Positions 9,089 to 16,933 of a DNA stretch of 50,840 nucleotides are shown here, piece by piece; position 1 is the stretch's first letter, and every line of letters starts with the position of its first letter. A program made the position numbers and the translations under genes. Source of the DNA: Pseudomonas cyclaminis. Lineage in GTDB: Bacteria; Pseudomonadota; Gammaproteobacteria; Pseudomonadales; Pseudomonadaceae. The stretch is taken from assembly GCF_015163715.1 (NCBI RefSeq), contig NZ_JADDUM010000074.1, positions 1 through 50,840 of the forward strand, in the 5' to 3' direction. The notes under the pieces are model-generated. The model saw nothing but the letters and a program-made list of their open reading frames with translations. It had not been told where the DNA came from and ran no database searches.

Positions 9089-10041
9089 TAGAGCGCGAAC
9101 GGCAGTTGGATTGTGACCTGCTGGCGTTGCACCAACCTGTGCTCGAACTCGGCGGGATCGTGTATCAATACGTCCTGCCCGGCAAACGACTCTGCGGCAA
9201 TCAGGCGTGACAGCCAGAACCGCACGCACGCTACGCGCAACATCGTCGGCCACAACTCGGCTTCCTTCGCGGTAAACGGCCGCAGTCCAGCGTAAGCGCC
9301 CAACAAAGCACGAGCGCGTTGCCCGTCGATTACGCCATCGGCATCCGAACACCAGTCATTCAGGGCGATGGCCACGTCGTAGAGCATCGGGCCCGAGCAG
9401 GCGTTGTAGAAGTCGATCAGGCCCGTCAGGTGCGTGCCTTCGAACATCGCGTTATCACGGAATAAGTCGGCGTGGACGTTGGCGCGTGGCAGGGCGAGGA
9501 TGTGCGCTTTGTGCGCCGCGATCTCATCCAATGCATCTTGCAGCAGGCGCTGCTGTGCGTCATTCAGGTACGAGATCAACTGCGCGCCTTCGCTGAGCAT
9601 CCAGTCCAGGCCGCGATCAGTCTTGCGCTCCAGCACCTTCTCGCCTTGGGTCGCCAGGTGCAGGTGGCCAAGCAACTCCCCCACTTGGGCGCAATGCTGG
9701 GCGTTGGCGTCCTTGATGTGCTTGCCGGCCAGCCGCGGTTGCAGCAGCGCCGGTTTGCCTTTGAGTTCGCGCAACGCCAGGCCGTCGGTGGTGCGCAGGG
9801 CGTAAGGTACGGGCAGGTCGGCGTCGTGGAGCACGTCGAGCAGTTCGATGAAGAACGGCATCTCGGCCACAGGGCCGCGCTCAACCAGGGTCAGCACGAA
9901 CTCGCCCTGTTCCAGGCTGATAAAGAAATTGGTGTTTTCGCTACCAGCGGCGATCCCCTGGAAGTCAAGCAGGCGGCCGAGCCCGTAAGGGGCGAGAAAG
10001 GTTTCCAGCTCGGGCCGAGCCAGGGGGGTGAACACAGACAT
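9088..10041 (-). CDS. thrB: Homoserine kinase ThrB (choline-kinase/APH fold)
   Basis: Phosphorylates homoserine on the way to threonine. At 317 aa it belongs to the pseudomonad/rhizobial homoserine kinase type, which has the aminoglycoside phosphotransferase fold rather than the GHMP fold of E. coli ThrB. The catalytic loop is HADLFRDN (190-197), with Asp192 as likely base. The metal-binding segment is LIDFYNACSGPMLYDVA (208-224). The N-lobe starts with the FQGIAAGSENTNFFI nucleotide-binding strand pair. It stands alone, convergent with znuA and 55 bases downstream of the DUF2782 gene on the same strand, so the two may share a transcript. Confidence 0.93.
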   Translation of the reverse strand: MSVFTPLARPELETFLAPYGLGRLLDFQGIAAGSENTNFFISLEQGEFVLTLVERGPVAEMPFFIELLDVLHDADLPVPYALRTTDGLALRELKGKPALLQPRLAGKHIKDANAQHCAQVGELLGHLHLATQGEKVLERKTDRGLDWMLSEGAQLISYLNDAQQRLLQDALDEIAAHKAHILALPRANVHADLFRDNAMFEGTHLTGLIDFYNACSGPMLYDVAIALNDWCSDADGVIDGQRARALLGAYAGLRPFTAKEAELWPTMLRVACVRFWLSRLIAAESFAGQDVLIHDPAEFEHRLVQRQQVTIQLPFAL

Positions 10042-10096
10042 GGTTAAAACTGCCAGTACGGGCGCGCAGGGTGCGGCGCCAATTGAAGTTAAGAAA

Positions 10097-10387
10097 TCAT
10101 TTCCATTCGAAGATCTTCCATGACGGGATCAGCATATCCGGCTGGTCAGAGCGGATGAAGTTCGCGTCGGTTCCGTCCGCACGCACCAGGAAATACGGTG
10201 GAGCCCCCTTCGGGGTGACCTTGATGGCGTACAGGAAACCATTTTGGCGGTATTCCTGGATGGTTTTGTCGCCTTCCGTGCGAATGGTCACTTCTGGATC
10301 GCCCGAAGGCGCATCGTCTGCCGCCAAGGCAGCCATCGGAGCGAGTGCAATCAAGCCAGTGAACAGCAGGCGATTGAATGTACGCAT
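10097..10387 (-). CDS. DUF2782 periplasmic protein (PA5494-like)
   Basis: A 96 aa exported protein. The signal peptide MRTFNRLLFTGLIALAPMAALA is cleaved before ADDAPSG. The rest matches the DUF2782 pattern in Pseudomonas: PEVTIRTEGDKTIQEYRQNGFLY and then KVTPKGAPPYFLVRADG. It sits between thrB and polA as in other pseudomonads. Function is unknown, and nothing here reveals one. Confidence 0.85.
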   Translation of the reverse strand: MRTFNRLLFTGLIALAPMAALAADDAPSGDPEVTIRTEGDKTIQEYRQNGFLYAIKVTPKGAPPYFLVRADGTDANFIRSDQPDMLIPSWKIFEWK

Positions 10388-10461
10388 GATAACCTTGTCC
10401 CTTTGTTTTCATTGGTCCGGCTATTCTAGCGCCTGACCCGCCGAAAAGGTTGATCCTGCTC

Positions 10462-13239
10462 ATGAGCCAAGCGCCCCTCGTCCTGGTGGACGGTTCTTCT
10501 TACCTGTACCGCGCCTTCCACGCGCTGCCACCGCTGACCACCTCCAAAGGCCTGCCGACCGGTGCGGTCAAGGGCGTGTTGAACATGCTCAAAAGCCTGC
10601 GCAAGCAGTACCCGGACAGCCCGTTCGCCGTGGTGTTCGACGCCAAGGGTGGGACTTTTCGCGATGACATGTACGCCGAATACAAGGCCAACCGCCCTAG
10701 CATGCCTGATGACATGCGCGTGCAGATCGAGCCCCTGCACCAGAGTGTGATCGCCCTGGGCTTTCCGTTGCTGTGTGTCGAAGGCGTCGAGGCCGATGAC
10801 GTGATCGGCACCCTGGCCCGCAGCAGCGCGGCCGCTGATCGTCCGGTGGTGATCTCCACCGGCGACAAGGACATGGCGCAGTTGGTCGACGGGCACATTA
10901 CCTTGGTCAACACCATGACCGGTAGCGCCATGGACGTGGACGGCGTAAAGGAGAAATTTGGCGTCGCTCCGGAGCAGATCATCGACTATCTGGCGTTGAT
11001 GGGCGATTCATCCGACAACATCCCGGGCGTTCCGGGCATTGGTCCCAAGACCGCCTCCGGCTTGCTGGTGGGCGTGAATGGCGGCCTCAAAGAGCTTTAT
11101 GAGCAGTTGGACATTGTGCCCACCCTGCCGATCCGCGGCGCCAAGACGCTGCCGGCCAAGCTTGAAGAGCACCGGGAGATGGCGTTCCTTTCTTACCAGT
11201 TGGCGACGATCAAGATCGATGTGCCGTTGGACGTAGGCCTGGAAGATTTGCACCTGATTGAGCCGGACCGCGAGAAGCTGCTGGAGCTGTACACGCTGCT
11301 GGAGTTCAAGAGCTGGATTGATGAGATTCAGCGCGATGCCAAGCGAATTGAGCTGAAGGTGGCGCCTGTTGTTGAGGAAGCCGCTGAGCCCGCTGCACCA
11401 GTAGAAGCGTCCTACACCACGATTCTCGACCAAGCCACGTTCGATCTGTGGCTGAAGAAGCTCAACGACGCGAAGTTGTTCGCTTTTGACACCGAAACCA
11501 CCGGAATCGACGCCCAGCAGGCGCAGTTGGTTGGCGTCTCCTTCGCCGTGCAGCTTCATGAGGCAGCCTATATTCCGCTGACTCACTCCTATATTGGCGC
11601 GCCGCAACAGCTTGATCGTGACGCCGTACTGCTGGCATTGAAGCCTTTGCTGGAAGATCCGGCCAAGCTCAAGGTCGGCCAGCACGCCAAGTTCGACATG
11701 AACATCCTGGCCAACTGCGCCATCGGCGGCGTCCCGGCAAATGGCATCACTGTGCGCGGCATCGCCTTCGACACAATGCTTGAGTCCTACGTGTTGAACT
11801 CCACCGCGACGCGCCATGATATGGACAGCCTGGCCAAGAAGTACCTGGACTACGACACCGTCAGCTTCCAGGACATCGCCGGCAAAGGCGCCAAGCAGCT
11901 GACGTTTGACCAGATCGCGCTTGAGCAAGCCGGCCCCTATGCGGCCGAAGATGCGGATGTGACCTTGCGGTTGCACCAGGCGCTGCACGCGCAACTGGCT
12001 GCTATCCCGAGCCTGGCCAGTGTGCTGACGGACATCGAGATACCTCTGGTGCCGGTGCTGGCGCGTATCGAACGCCAGGGCGCCTTGGTGGATGCCCAGT
12101 TGCTTGGCGTTCAGAGCATCGAGTTGGGCAACAAGATGGTAGAGCTGGAGCGCCAGGCATTCGAGATCGCCGGTGAGGAATTCAACCTGGGCTCGCCCAA
12201 GCAGCTCGGGGCGATTCTCTATGAAAAGCTGGGCCTGCCGGTACTGAAGAAGACGGGCAAGGGGCAGGCGTCTACTGCCGAAGAAGTGCTGGCCAAGCTG
12301 GCCGAAGATGATTACCCGCTGCCCAAGGTGCTGATGCAGTACCGCAGCATGAGCAAGCTGAAAAGCACTTACACCGATCGCCTGCCGGAGCAGATCAACC
12401 CGCGCACCGGGCGGGTCCACACCTCTTATCATCAGGCCGTGGCGGCAACCGGGCGCTTGTCTTCCAGTGACCCGAACCTGCAGAACATCCCCGTGCGTAC
12501 CGCCGAAGGGCGGCGCATTCGTCAGGCATTCGTGGCGCCACAGGGCTACAAACTGCTGGCGGCGGACTATTCGCAGATCGAACTGCGGATCATGGCGCAC
12601 TTGTCCAGGGACGAGGGGTTGATGAATGCGTTCCGCAACGATCTGGACGTGCACACCGCCACGGCGGCCGAGGTGTTTAAGGTTGAATTGGCCGAGGTCA
12701 CGTCCAATCAGCGGCGCAGCGCCAAGGCGATCAACTTTGGCCTGATCTACGGCATGGGCGCGCAAAAACTCGGCAAGGACATCGGCGTCGATACCAAGAC
12801 AGCCAAGGCCTATATCGACGTGTACTTTGCCCGCTACCCTGGAGTTCGCGAATACATGGAGCGCACCCGCGCCCAGGCTGCCGACCAGGGTTATGTAGAG
12901 ACCTTCTTCGGTCGCCGGCTGTATCTGCCGGATATCAACTCCAATAAGCCTCAGGAGCGCGCGGCCGCAGAACGCACGGCGATCAACGCGCCGATGCAGG
13001 GCACCGCAGCGGACATCATCAAAAAAGCCATGGTGCTGGTGGACAACTGGCTGACCGACTCGGGCCTGGATGCCAAGGTGATCCTGCAGGTACACGACGA
13101 ATTGGTGCTGGAGGTGCGAGAGGATCTGGTCGCGCAAGTCAGCGAGAAGATTCGCGAACACATGAGCGCGGCAGCACAGTTGGATGTGCCCTTGGTTGTC
13201 GACGTGGGCGTGGGCGATAACTGGGACGAAGCCCACTGA
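10462..13239 (+). CDS. polA: DNA polymerase I
   Basis: Repair and Okazaki-fragment polymerase of 925 aa with all three classical domains. Residues ~1-290 are the 5'-3' nuclease (VLVDGSSYLYRAF, VFDAKGGTFRDD, STGDKDMAQLV, GDSSDNIPGVPGIGPKTA). Next comes an active-type 3'-5' exonuclease, with the ExoI motif FAFDTETTGID and later YAAEDADVTLRL. The polymerase domain holds motif A DYSQIELRIMAHL, the O-helix RRSAKAINFGLIYGMG and motif C QVHDELVLEV. The start is the ATG at 10462. An upstream in-frame TTG would leave no room for the AAAGGT at 10444. It is divergent from the DUF2782 gene and followed by the ErsA sRNA. Confidence 0.97.
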   Translation: MSQAPLVLVDGSSYLYRAFHALPPLTTSKGLPTGAVKGVLNMLKSLRKQYPDSPFAVVFDAKGGTFRDDMYAEYKANRPSMPDDMRVQIEPLHQSVIALGFPLLCVEGVEADDVIGTLARSSAAADRPVVISTGDKDMAQLVDGHITLVNTMTGSAMDVDGVKEKFGVAPEQIIDYLALMGDSSDNIPGVPGIGPKTASGLLVGVNGGLKELYEQLDIVPTLPIRGAKTLPAKLEEHREMAFLSYQLATIKIDVPLDVGLEDLHLIEPDREKLLELYTLLEFKSWIDEIQRDAKRIELKVAPVVEEAAEPAAPVEASYTTILDQATFDLWLKKLNDAKLFAFDTETTGIDAQQAQLVGVSFAVQLHEAAYIPLTHSYIGAPQQLDRDAVLLALKPLLEDPAKLKVGQHAKFDMNILANCAIGGVPANGITVRGIAFDTMLESYVLNSTATRHDMDSLAKKYLDYDTVSFQDIAGKGAKQLTFDQIALEQAGPYAAEDADVTLRLHQALHAQLAAIPSLASVLTDIEIPLVPVLARIERQGALVDAQLLGVQSIELGNKMVELERQAFEIAGEEFNLGSPKQLGAILYEKLGLPVLKKTGKGQASTAEEVLAKLAEDDYPLPKVLMQYRSMSKLKSTYTDRLPEQINPRTGRVHTSYHQAVAATGRLSSSDPNLQNIPVRTAEGRRIRQAFVAPQGYKLLAADYSQIELRIMAHLSRDEGLMNAFRNDLDVHTATAAEVFKVELAEVTSNQRRSAKAINFGLIYGMGAQKLGKDIGVDTKTAKAYIDVYFARYPGVREYMERTRAQAADQGYVETFFGRRLYLPDINSNKPQERAAAERTAINAPMQGTAADIIKKAMVLVDNWLTDSGLDAKVILQVHDELVLEVREDLVAQVSEKIREHMSAAAQLDVPLVVDVGVGDNWDEAH

Positions 13240-13251
13240 TCTCGGGCATTT

Positions 13252-13272
13252 GCCACCACCGAGCGTGGTGGC
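13252..13272 (+). terminator. Hairpin after polA (weak terminator)
   Basis: GCCACCAC-CGAGC-GTGGTGGC is a perfect 8-bp stem 12 bases after the polA stop. It has no U-run, so termination here would be inefficient or factor-assisted, or the stem may stabilise the polA 3' end. Confidence 0.45.
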
Positions 13273-13331
13273 AGAGTGCTTTAGTTCAGAAGTCGCCGTG
13301 GGTTATTTCCAATAGTTTTTTGATCCTGCCG

Positions 13332-13359
13332 GAACTTAACCCGTGAAGTGCTACTCAGA
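13332..13359 (+). promoter_or_regulatory. Sigma-22 (AlgU/RpoE-type) promoter for ErsA
   Basis: GAACTT at 13332-13337, a 17-base spacer, then TCAGA at 13355-13359. This matches the AlgU consensus (GAACTT, 16-17 bases, TCTGA) with one change in the -10. The predicted start is about 13366. ErsA in P. aeruginosa is known to be AlgU-dependent. Confidence 0.75.
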
Positions 13360-13365
13360 GTTACT

Positions 13366-13495
13366 GAATGGGTGGTGAAGCCCTTCAATGCTCCTATGTT
13401 GTGTTAAGTGTTGGCAGATATCTGGACCCCGCCCTAGCGGTCCAGTACTTGAACCCCGAACTTCCCCTCCCCATACGAAGTCCGGGGTTTTTTTT
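13366..13495 (+). ncRNA. ersA: ErsA (Spot 42-like) small RNA
   Basis: This gene-free interval between polA and engB is where P. aeruginosa encodes ErsA, an Hfq-dependent envelope-stress sRNA of about 130 nt. The interval has its parts in order. A sigma-22 promoter lies upstream. A single-stranded seed region follows, including CCCUUCAAUGCUCCUAUGUU and GUGUUAAGUGUUGGC. An internal hairpin CTGGACC...GGTCCAG sits at 13422-13445, and an intrinsic terminator closes the transcript. The predicted length is about 130 nt. The 5' end is inferred from the promoter, not seen. Known targets in P. aeruginosa include algC and oprD; whether they hold here cannot be judged from the window. Confidence 0.78.
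13454..13495 (+). terminator. Rho-independent terminator of ErsA
   Basis: CCCCGAACTT and AAGTCCGGGG form a 10-bp stem with one mismatch, followed by eight T. The U-tail is also the usual Hfq-binding end of a small RNA. Confidence 0.85.
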
Positions 13496-13521
13496 GCCCC
13501 CAAGAAAGTGAATCGCGAGAG

Positions 13522-14163
13522 TTACTCCGCGATTTCCGCGCCCTTGTCCGCCAATTCCATCCAGCCGGCCAGCACGGTGTACGCGTCTTCCAGGCCCATG
13601 CGCTTAGGCGCCGAGAACAGCTGGATGGTGATCGCATCGCCCCAACCCTTGCGGATTTCTGACTGCACTTTGAGCAGCGTGTTCTTGGCGGCGCCGTAGG
13701 TCAGCTTGTCGGCCTTGGTCAGCAGGATATGCATCGGCATGCCGCTGGCGACGGCCCAGTCGAGCATTAGCAGGTCGAAATCGGTCATTGGATGACGGAT
13801 GTCCATCATCAGAATCAACCCCTTCAAACTCTCCCGGCCACCCAGGTAAGCCTCCAGGTGACGCTGCCAGTGCAGCTTCAGCGGGATAGGTACTTTTGCA
13901 TAACCGTAGCCCGGCAGGTCGACCAGACGCCGATCATCGTCTAGCTTGAAGAAATTGAGCAGTTGCGTGCGACCCGGGGTTTTCGAGGTGCGCGCGAGGC
14001 TGGCGTGGGTCAGGGTGTTCAGCGCGCTGGACTTGCCGGCGTTGGAACGGCCGGCAAAGGCGACTTCAAAGCCCTCGTCATCGGGGCATTGGTCCACTTT
14101 GGCGGCGCTGAGCATGAAGGTGGACTGTTGGCACAGGCCGAGGATGGGATTCTTGAGTTGCAT
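13522..14163 (-). CDS. engB: Ribosome-biogenesis GTPase EngB (YsxC/YihA)
   Basis: Essential GTPase acting in assembly of the 50S ribosomal subunit, 213 aa. Motifs are G1 GRSNAGKSS (38-46), G3 DLPG (82-85) and G4 TKAD (149-152), with the family hallmark GRTQLLNFF before G3. The start was set at the ATG at 14163 ([13 protein letters not shown]). The open frame extends 42 codons further but without family similarity. It is convergent with ErsA and divergent from the cytochrome genes. Confidence 0.95.
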   Translation of the reverse strand: MQLKNPILGLCQQSTFMLSAAKVDQCPDDEGFEVAFAGRSNAGKSSALNTLTHASLARTSKTPGRTQLLNFFKLDDDRRLVDLPGYGYAKVPIPLKLHWQRHLEAYLGGRESLKGLILMMDIRHPMTDFDLLMLDWAVASGMPMHILLTKADKLTYGAAKNTLLKVQSEIRKGWGDAITIQLFSAPKRMGLEDAYTVLAGWMELADKGAEIAE

Positions 14164-14236
14164 GAGATTTCCGATGTGGGCGGTGCCGAGAAAGGGTGCG
14201 GCAAGCGGTGTCGTTTCCGTTTCAGTAGCGCCAGTA

Positions 14237-14242
14237 TATAAT
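14237..14242 (+). promoter_or_regulatory. Possible -10 box ahead of the cytochrome genes
   Basis: TATAAT is present within CAGTATATAATG, 74 bases past the engB start and facing the cytochrome genes. The matching -35 region (around TTTCCG at 14214-14219) is poor, so this is only a candidate. Confidence 0.35.
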
Positions 14243-14355
14243 GCCGCAGATTTTGTGTGTGCTTTGTCCCAGCGAAGGATGAAGTACACGGGAGCGAAAG
14301 ACCTTTATTGCGCATTAGAACGCAAAACGCTCTCAAACCCTGAAAAGGTCGATGT

Positions 14356-14577
14356 ATGACCTGATGGTTGCTCGCTTTTGGTGCCCTGATCCCGCTTTAA
14401 GGCGCTCAGGCTACACAGGAACCGGAAGCGCTGTACAACCGAGTTTGCGTGGCTACGCTGATGCAGCACGTGACCCAGGGTTTCAAGGCAATGCCGCCGC
14501 GTGGTTTGTGCATGGACTGCAGTACTGAGGATTACCAGGCCGTCATTGAGTTGACGGTGAGTAAACCCGGTAGATAA
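14356..14577 (+). pseudogene. Decayed cytochrome c5-family gene (PA5491-like), haem motif deleted
   Basis: Read in one frame from ATG 14356 to TAA 14575-14577, this encodes recognisable remains of the small c5-type cytochrome that sits before cytochrome c4 in Pseudomonas. The remains are WLLAFGALIPL (signal peptide), GAQATQEPEALYNRVC, then QHVTQGFKAMPPRGLCMDC and STEDYQAVIEL. Codon 3 is TGA, and a second in-frame stop TAA lies at 14398-14400. Right after NRVC, about 28 codons carrying the CxxCH haem site are missing: VC-VATLMQHV replaces the usual CSACH...TLVQHV. Three independent lesions, one of them a long in-frame deletion, show a real pseudogene and not a sequencing slip. Confidence 0.85.
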
Positions 14578-14610
14578 CTCTTAAACCCTTAGCCGTAGTT
14601 GGATTAGCTG

Positions 14611-15237
14611 ATGAACAAACTGATCGTGAGTCTGCTGTTGACCATGGGCATCACTGGCGCTGCCGTCGCTGCAGAGGGCCCCCTTAAAGGTGATGCCGCT
14701 GCCGGTCAAGCGAAAGCCGCCGTATGTGGTGCTTGCCACGGCCCGGATGGCAACAGTCCGGCGCCGAACTTTCCCAAACTGGCGGGCCAGGGTGAACGCT
14801 ACCTGACCAAGCAGATGCAGGATATCAAGAGCGGCAAGCGCACGGTGCTGGAAATGACCGGCCTGCTGGCGAACTCCAGCGATCAGGACCTGGCAGACAT
14901 CGCGGCGTATTTTGCCAAGCAGAAAGGCAGCGTGGGAGCTGCCGATCCTAAATTGGTAGCCCGCGGCGAGAAGCTGTTCCGCGGCGGCAATCTGCAAGAC
15001 GGCCTCCCAGCCTGCACCGGCTGCCATTCGCCGAATGGCGCAGGTATTGAGGCTGCGGCGTTTCCTCACTTGAGTGGCCAGCACGCTCAATACATCGCCA
15101 AGCAACTGACGGATTTCCGCAAGGAAGAAGGTGGCCGGGCCAACGATGGCGACGCAATGATCATGCGCACCATTGCCCGCAAGCTGAGCGACGAAGACAT
15201 CGCAGCCCTCTCCAGTTACATCCAGGGCCTGCACTAA
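14611..15237 (+). CDS. cc4: Dihaem cytochrome c4
   Basis: Periplasmic dihaem electron carrier, 208 aa, that passes electrons from the bc1 complex to terminal oxidases such as cbb3. The signal peptide is MNKLIVSLLLTMGITGAAVA. Two haem sites, CGACH (39-43) and CTGCH (135-139), lie in two homologous halves, each with its distal methionine segment (for example LEMTGLLAN). The family length is normal. The adjacent c5-type gene is a pseudogene, so this is the only working c-type cytochrome at the locus. An intrinsic terminator follows. Confidence 0.95.
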   Translation: MNKLIVSLLLTMGITGAAVAAEGPLKGDAAAGQAKAAVCGACHGPDGNSPAPNFPKLAGQGERYLTKQMQDIKSGKRTVLEMTGLLANSSDQDLADIAAYFAKQKGSVGAADPKLVARGEKLFRGGNLQDGLPACTGCHSPNGAGIEAAAFPHLSGQHAQYIAKQLTDFRKEEGGRANDGDAMIMRTIARKLSDEDIAALSSYIQGLH

Positions 15238-15281
15238 GCGCCTGCAACGTTAACACTCGATTAATCCCGCGATGCAAGCAT

Positions 15282-15310
15282 AAAAAGGGTGGCCCAGGCC
15301 GCCCTTTTTT
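15282..15310 (+). terminator. Terminator after cytochrome c4
   Basis: AAAAAGGGTGGC-CCAG-GCCGCCCTTTTTT forms a stem with one bulge and a six-T tail, 45 bases after the stop. Confidence 0.8.
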
Positions 15311-15405
15311 GTGGCCGGTGCCGTTACACTAACGAACTCATGCCCGCGTAGACCTGTCACACCTAAAGGTCGCGTGAGGCGACTTTATTTGTCCAGGAGT
15401 AAAGC

Positions 15406-16041
15406 ATGCGTAATCTGATCCTCAGCGCCGCTCTCGTCACTGCCAGCCTCTTCGGCATGACCGCGCAAGCTGCCGACGTGCCGCTTGAAGCCGGTAAAAC
15501 CTACGTTGAATTGACCAACCCAGTGCCTGTCTCGGTGCCGGGCAAAGTCGAAGTGGTAGAGCTGTTCTGGTATGGCTGCCCGCATTGCTACGCGTTTGAG
15601 CCGGTCATCAACCCATGGGTTGAGAAGCTGCCTAAAGACGTGAACTTCAAGCGCATCCCGGCCATGTTCGGCGGCCCATGGGATGCCCACGGCCAACTGT
15701 TCCTGACCCTCGAAGCCATGGGTGTGGAGCACAAGGTCCATAACGCGGTATTCAATGCGATCCAGAAAGAAGGCAAGCGCCTGACCAAGCCAGACGAAAT
15801 GGCTGACTTCGTTGCGACCCAAGGTGTCGACAAGGACAAGTTCCTGGCCACCTTCAACTCGTTCGCCATCCAGGGCCAGATCAAGCAGGCCAAGGAACTG
15901 GCGCAGAAGTACGGCGTGCAAGGCGTACCGACCATGATCGTCAACGGCAAGTACCGTTTCGACCTGGGCACCACTGGCGGTCCTGAAAATACCCTCAACG
16001 TTGCCGACCAGCTGATCGCCAAAGAGCGCGCAGCGAAGTAA
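15406..16041 (+). CDS. dsbA: Thiol:disulfide interchange protein DsbA
   Basis: Periplasmic oxidase that introduces disulfides into exported proteins, 211 aa. The signal peptide is MRNLILSAALVTASLFGMTAQA. The thioredoxin-fold active site CPHC is at 58-61 within ELFWYGCPHCYAFEP, and the cis-proline loop is GVQGVPTMIVNG. CPHC is the classic DsbA dipeptide. It precedes the endonuclease-family gene by only 10 bases, so dsbA, that gene and the GGDEF gene probably form one transcript. Confidence 0.96.
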   Translation: MRNLILSAALVTASLFGMTAQAADVPLEAGKTYVELTNPVPVSVPGKVEVVELFWYGCPHCYAFEPVINPWVEKLPKDVNFKRIPAMFGGPWDAHGQLFLTLEAMGVEHKVHNAVFNAIQKEGKRLTKPDEMADFVATQGVDKDKFLATFNSFAIQGQIKQAKELAQKYGVQGVPTMIVNGKYRFDLGTTGGPENTLNVADQLIAKERAAK

Positions 16042-16051
16042 GGGGCTTCCC

Positions 16052-16933
16052 ATGCGCCGCTGGGGTACCACCGAACGTGTCGTTGGCCTGCATGATCCGC
16101 AGGTCAATGAACATCATCTGGAATCGACAGGCTTGCCGGCAGACAATCGCCTGCGCCTGCTCAGTTTCAATATCCAGGTTGGTAACAGTACCGAGAAGTA
16201 CCGGCACTACCTCACCCGTGGCTGGCAGCACTTGCTGCCCCACAACGGGCGGGCCGGTAACCTGCAGAAGATCGGCGACCTGTTGAATGATTTCGACCTG
16301 GTCGCCTTGCAGGAAGCCGACGGCGGCAGCATTCGCTCGGGCTACATCAATCAGGTGGAGCATCTGGCCCACCTTGGGGCTTTCCCCTACTGGTATCAGC
16401 AACTCAATCGCAACCTCGGGCGCCTGGCGCAGCACAGCAATGGGGTGCTCAGCCGCTTGAAACCAACCGCCATCGAAGATCATCCGTTGCCGGGCCCCAA
16501 GGGGCGTGGGGCGATCCTCGTGCGTTTCGGCGAAGGGCCTGAAGCCTTGGTGGTGGTGATGATGCACCTGGCACTTGGCGGGCGTACGCGCAACCTGCAG
16601 TTGGCTTACGTGCGCGAGTTGATAGGCAAATACAAGCACCAGGTACTGATGGGGGATATGAACACTCACGCCAACGACCTGCTGCAGAATTCCCCGTTGC
16701 GCGACCTCGGGCTGCTGGCGCCGCAAGTCGAGGCCACGTTTCCCAGCTGGCGCCCGCAGCGCTGTCTTGACCATATCCTGCTCAGCCCGAGCCTTACACT
16801 GGAACGTGTGCAGGTGCTGGCTCAGCCCATTTCCGATCACCTGCCGGTCGCGGTAGAGATTCGTCTGCCGGGTTCGCTCACGGCTGATGCATTACCCGCA
16901 TTGAGCCCAGGCACCAGCGGACCCCTTGCATGA
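16052..16933 (+). CDS. Endonuclease/exonuclease/phosphatase-family protein (PA5488-like)
   Basis: A 293 aa member of the EEP superfamily, whose members cleave phosphodiester bonds in nucleic acids or phospholipids. Motifs in order are RLLSFNIQVG (metal-binding Asn), DLVALQEADGGS (catalytic Glu), MMHLALGGRTR, and VLMGDMNTHAND with the family's D-x-N. CLDHILLSP and SDHLPV carry the C-terminal Asp-His. No signal peptide is seen, so it is probably cytoplasmic. The true substrate is unknown. It overlaps the GGDEF gene by four bases (ATGA). Confidence 0.88.
   Translation: MRRWGTTERVVGLHDPQVNEHHLESTGLPADNRLRLLSFNIQVGNSTEKYRHYLTRGWQHLLPHNGRAGNLQKIGDLLNDFDLVALQEADGGSIRSGYINQVEHLAHLGAFPYWYQQLNRNLGRLAQHSNGVLSRLKPTAIEDHPLPGPKGRGAILVRFGEGPEALVVVMMHLALGGRTRNLQLAYVRELIGKYKHQVLMGDMNTHANDLLQNSPLRDLGLLAPQVEATFPSWRPQRCLDHILLSPSLTLERVQVLAQPISDHLPVAVEIRLPGSLTADALPALSPGTSGPLA

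Noticed and set aside
11008..13236. A 742-residue open frame on the minus strand across polA
   Set aside because: It mirrors a highly conserved polymerase gene with strong GC third-position bias, which clears stops on the opposite strand. It has no ribosome site and a composition rich in His, Gln and Arg.
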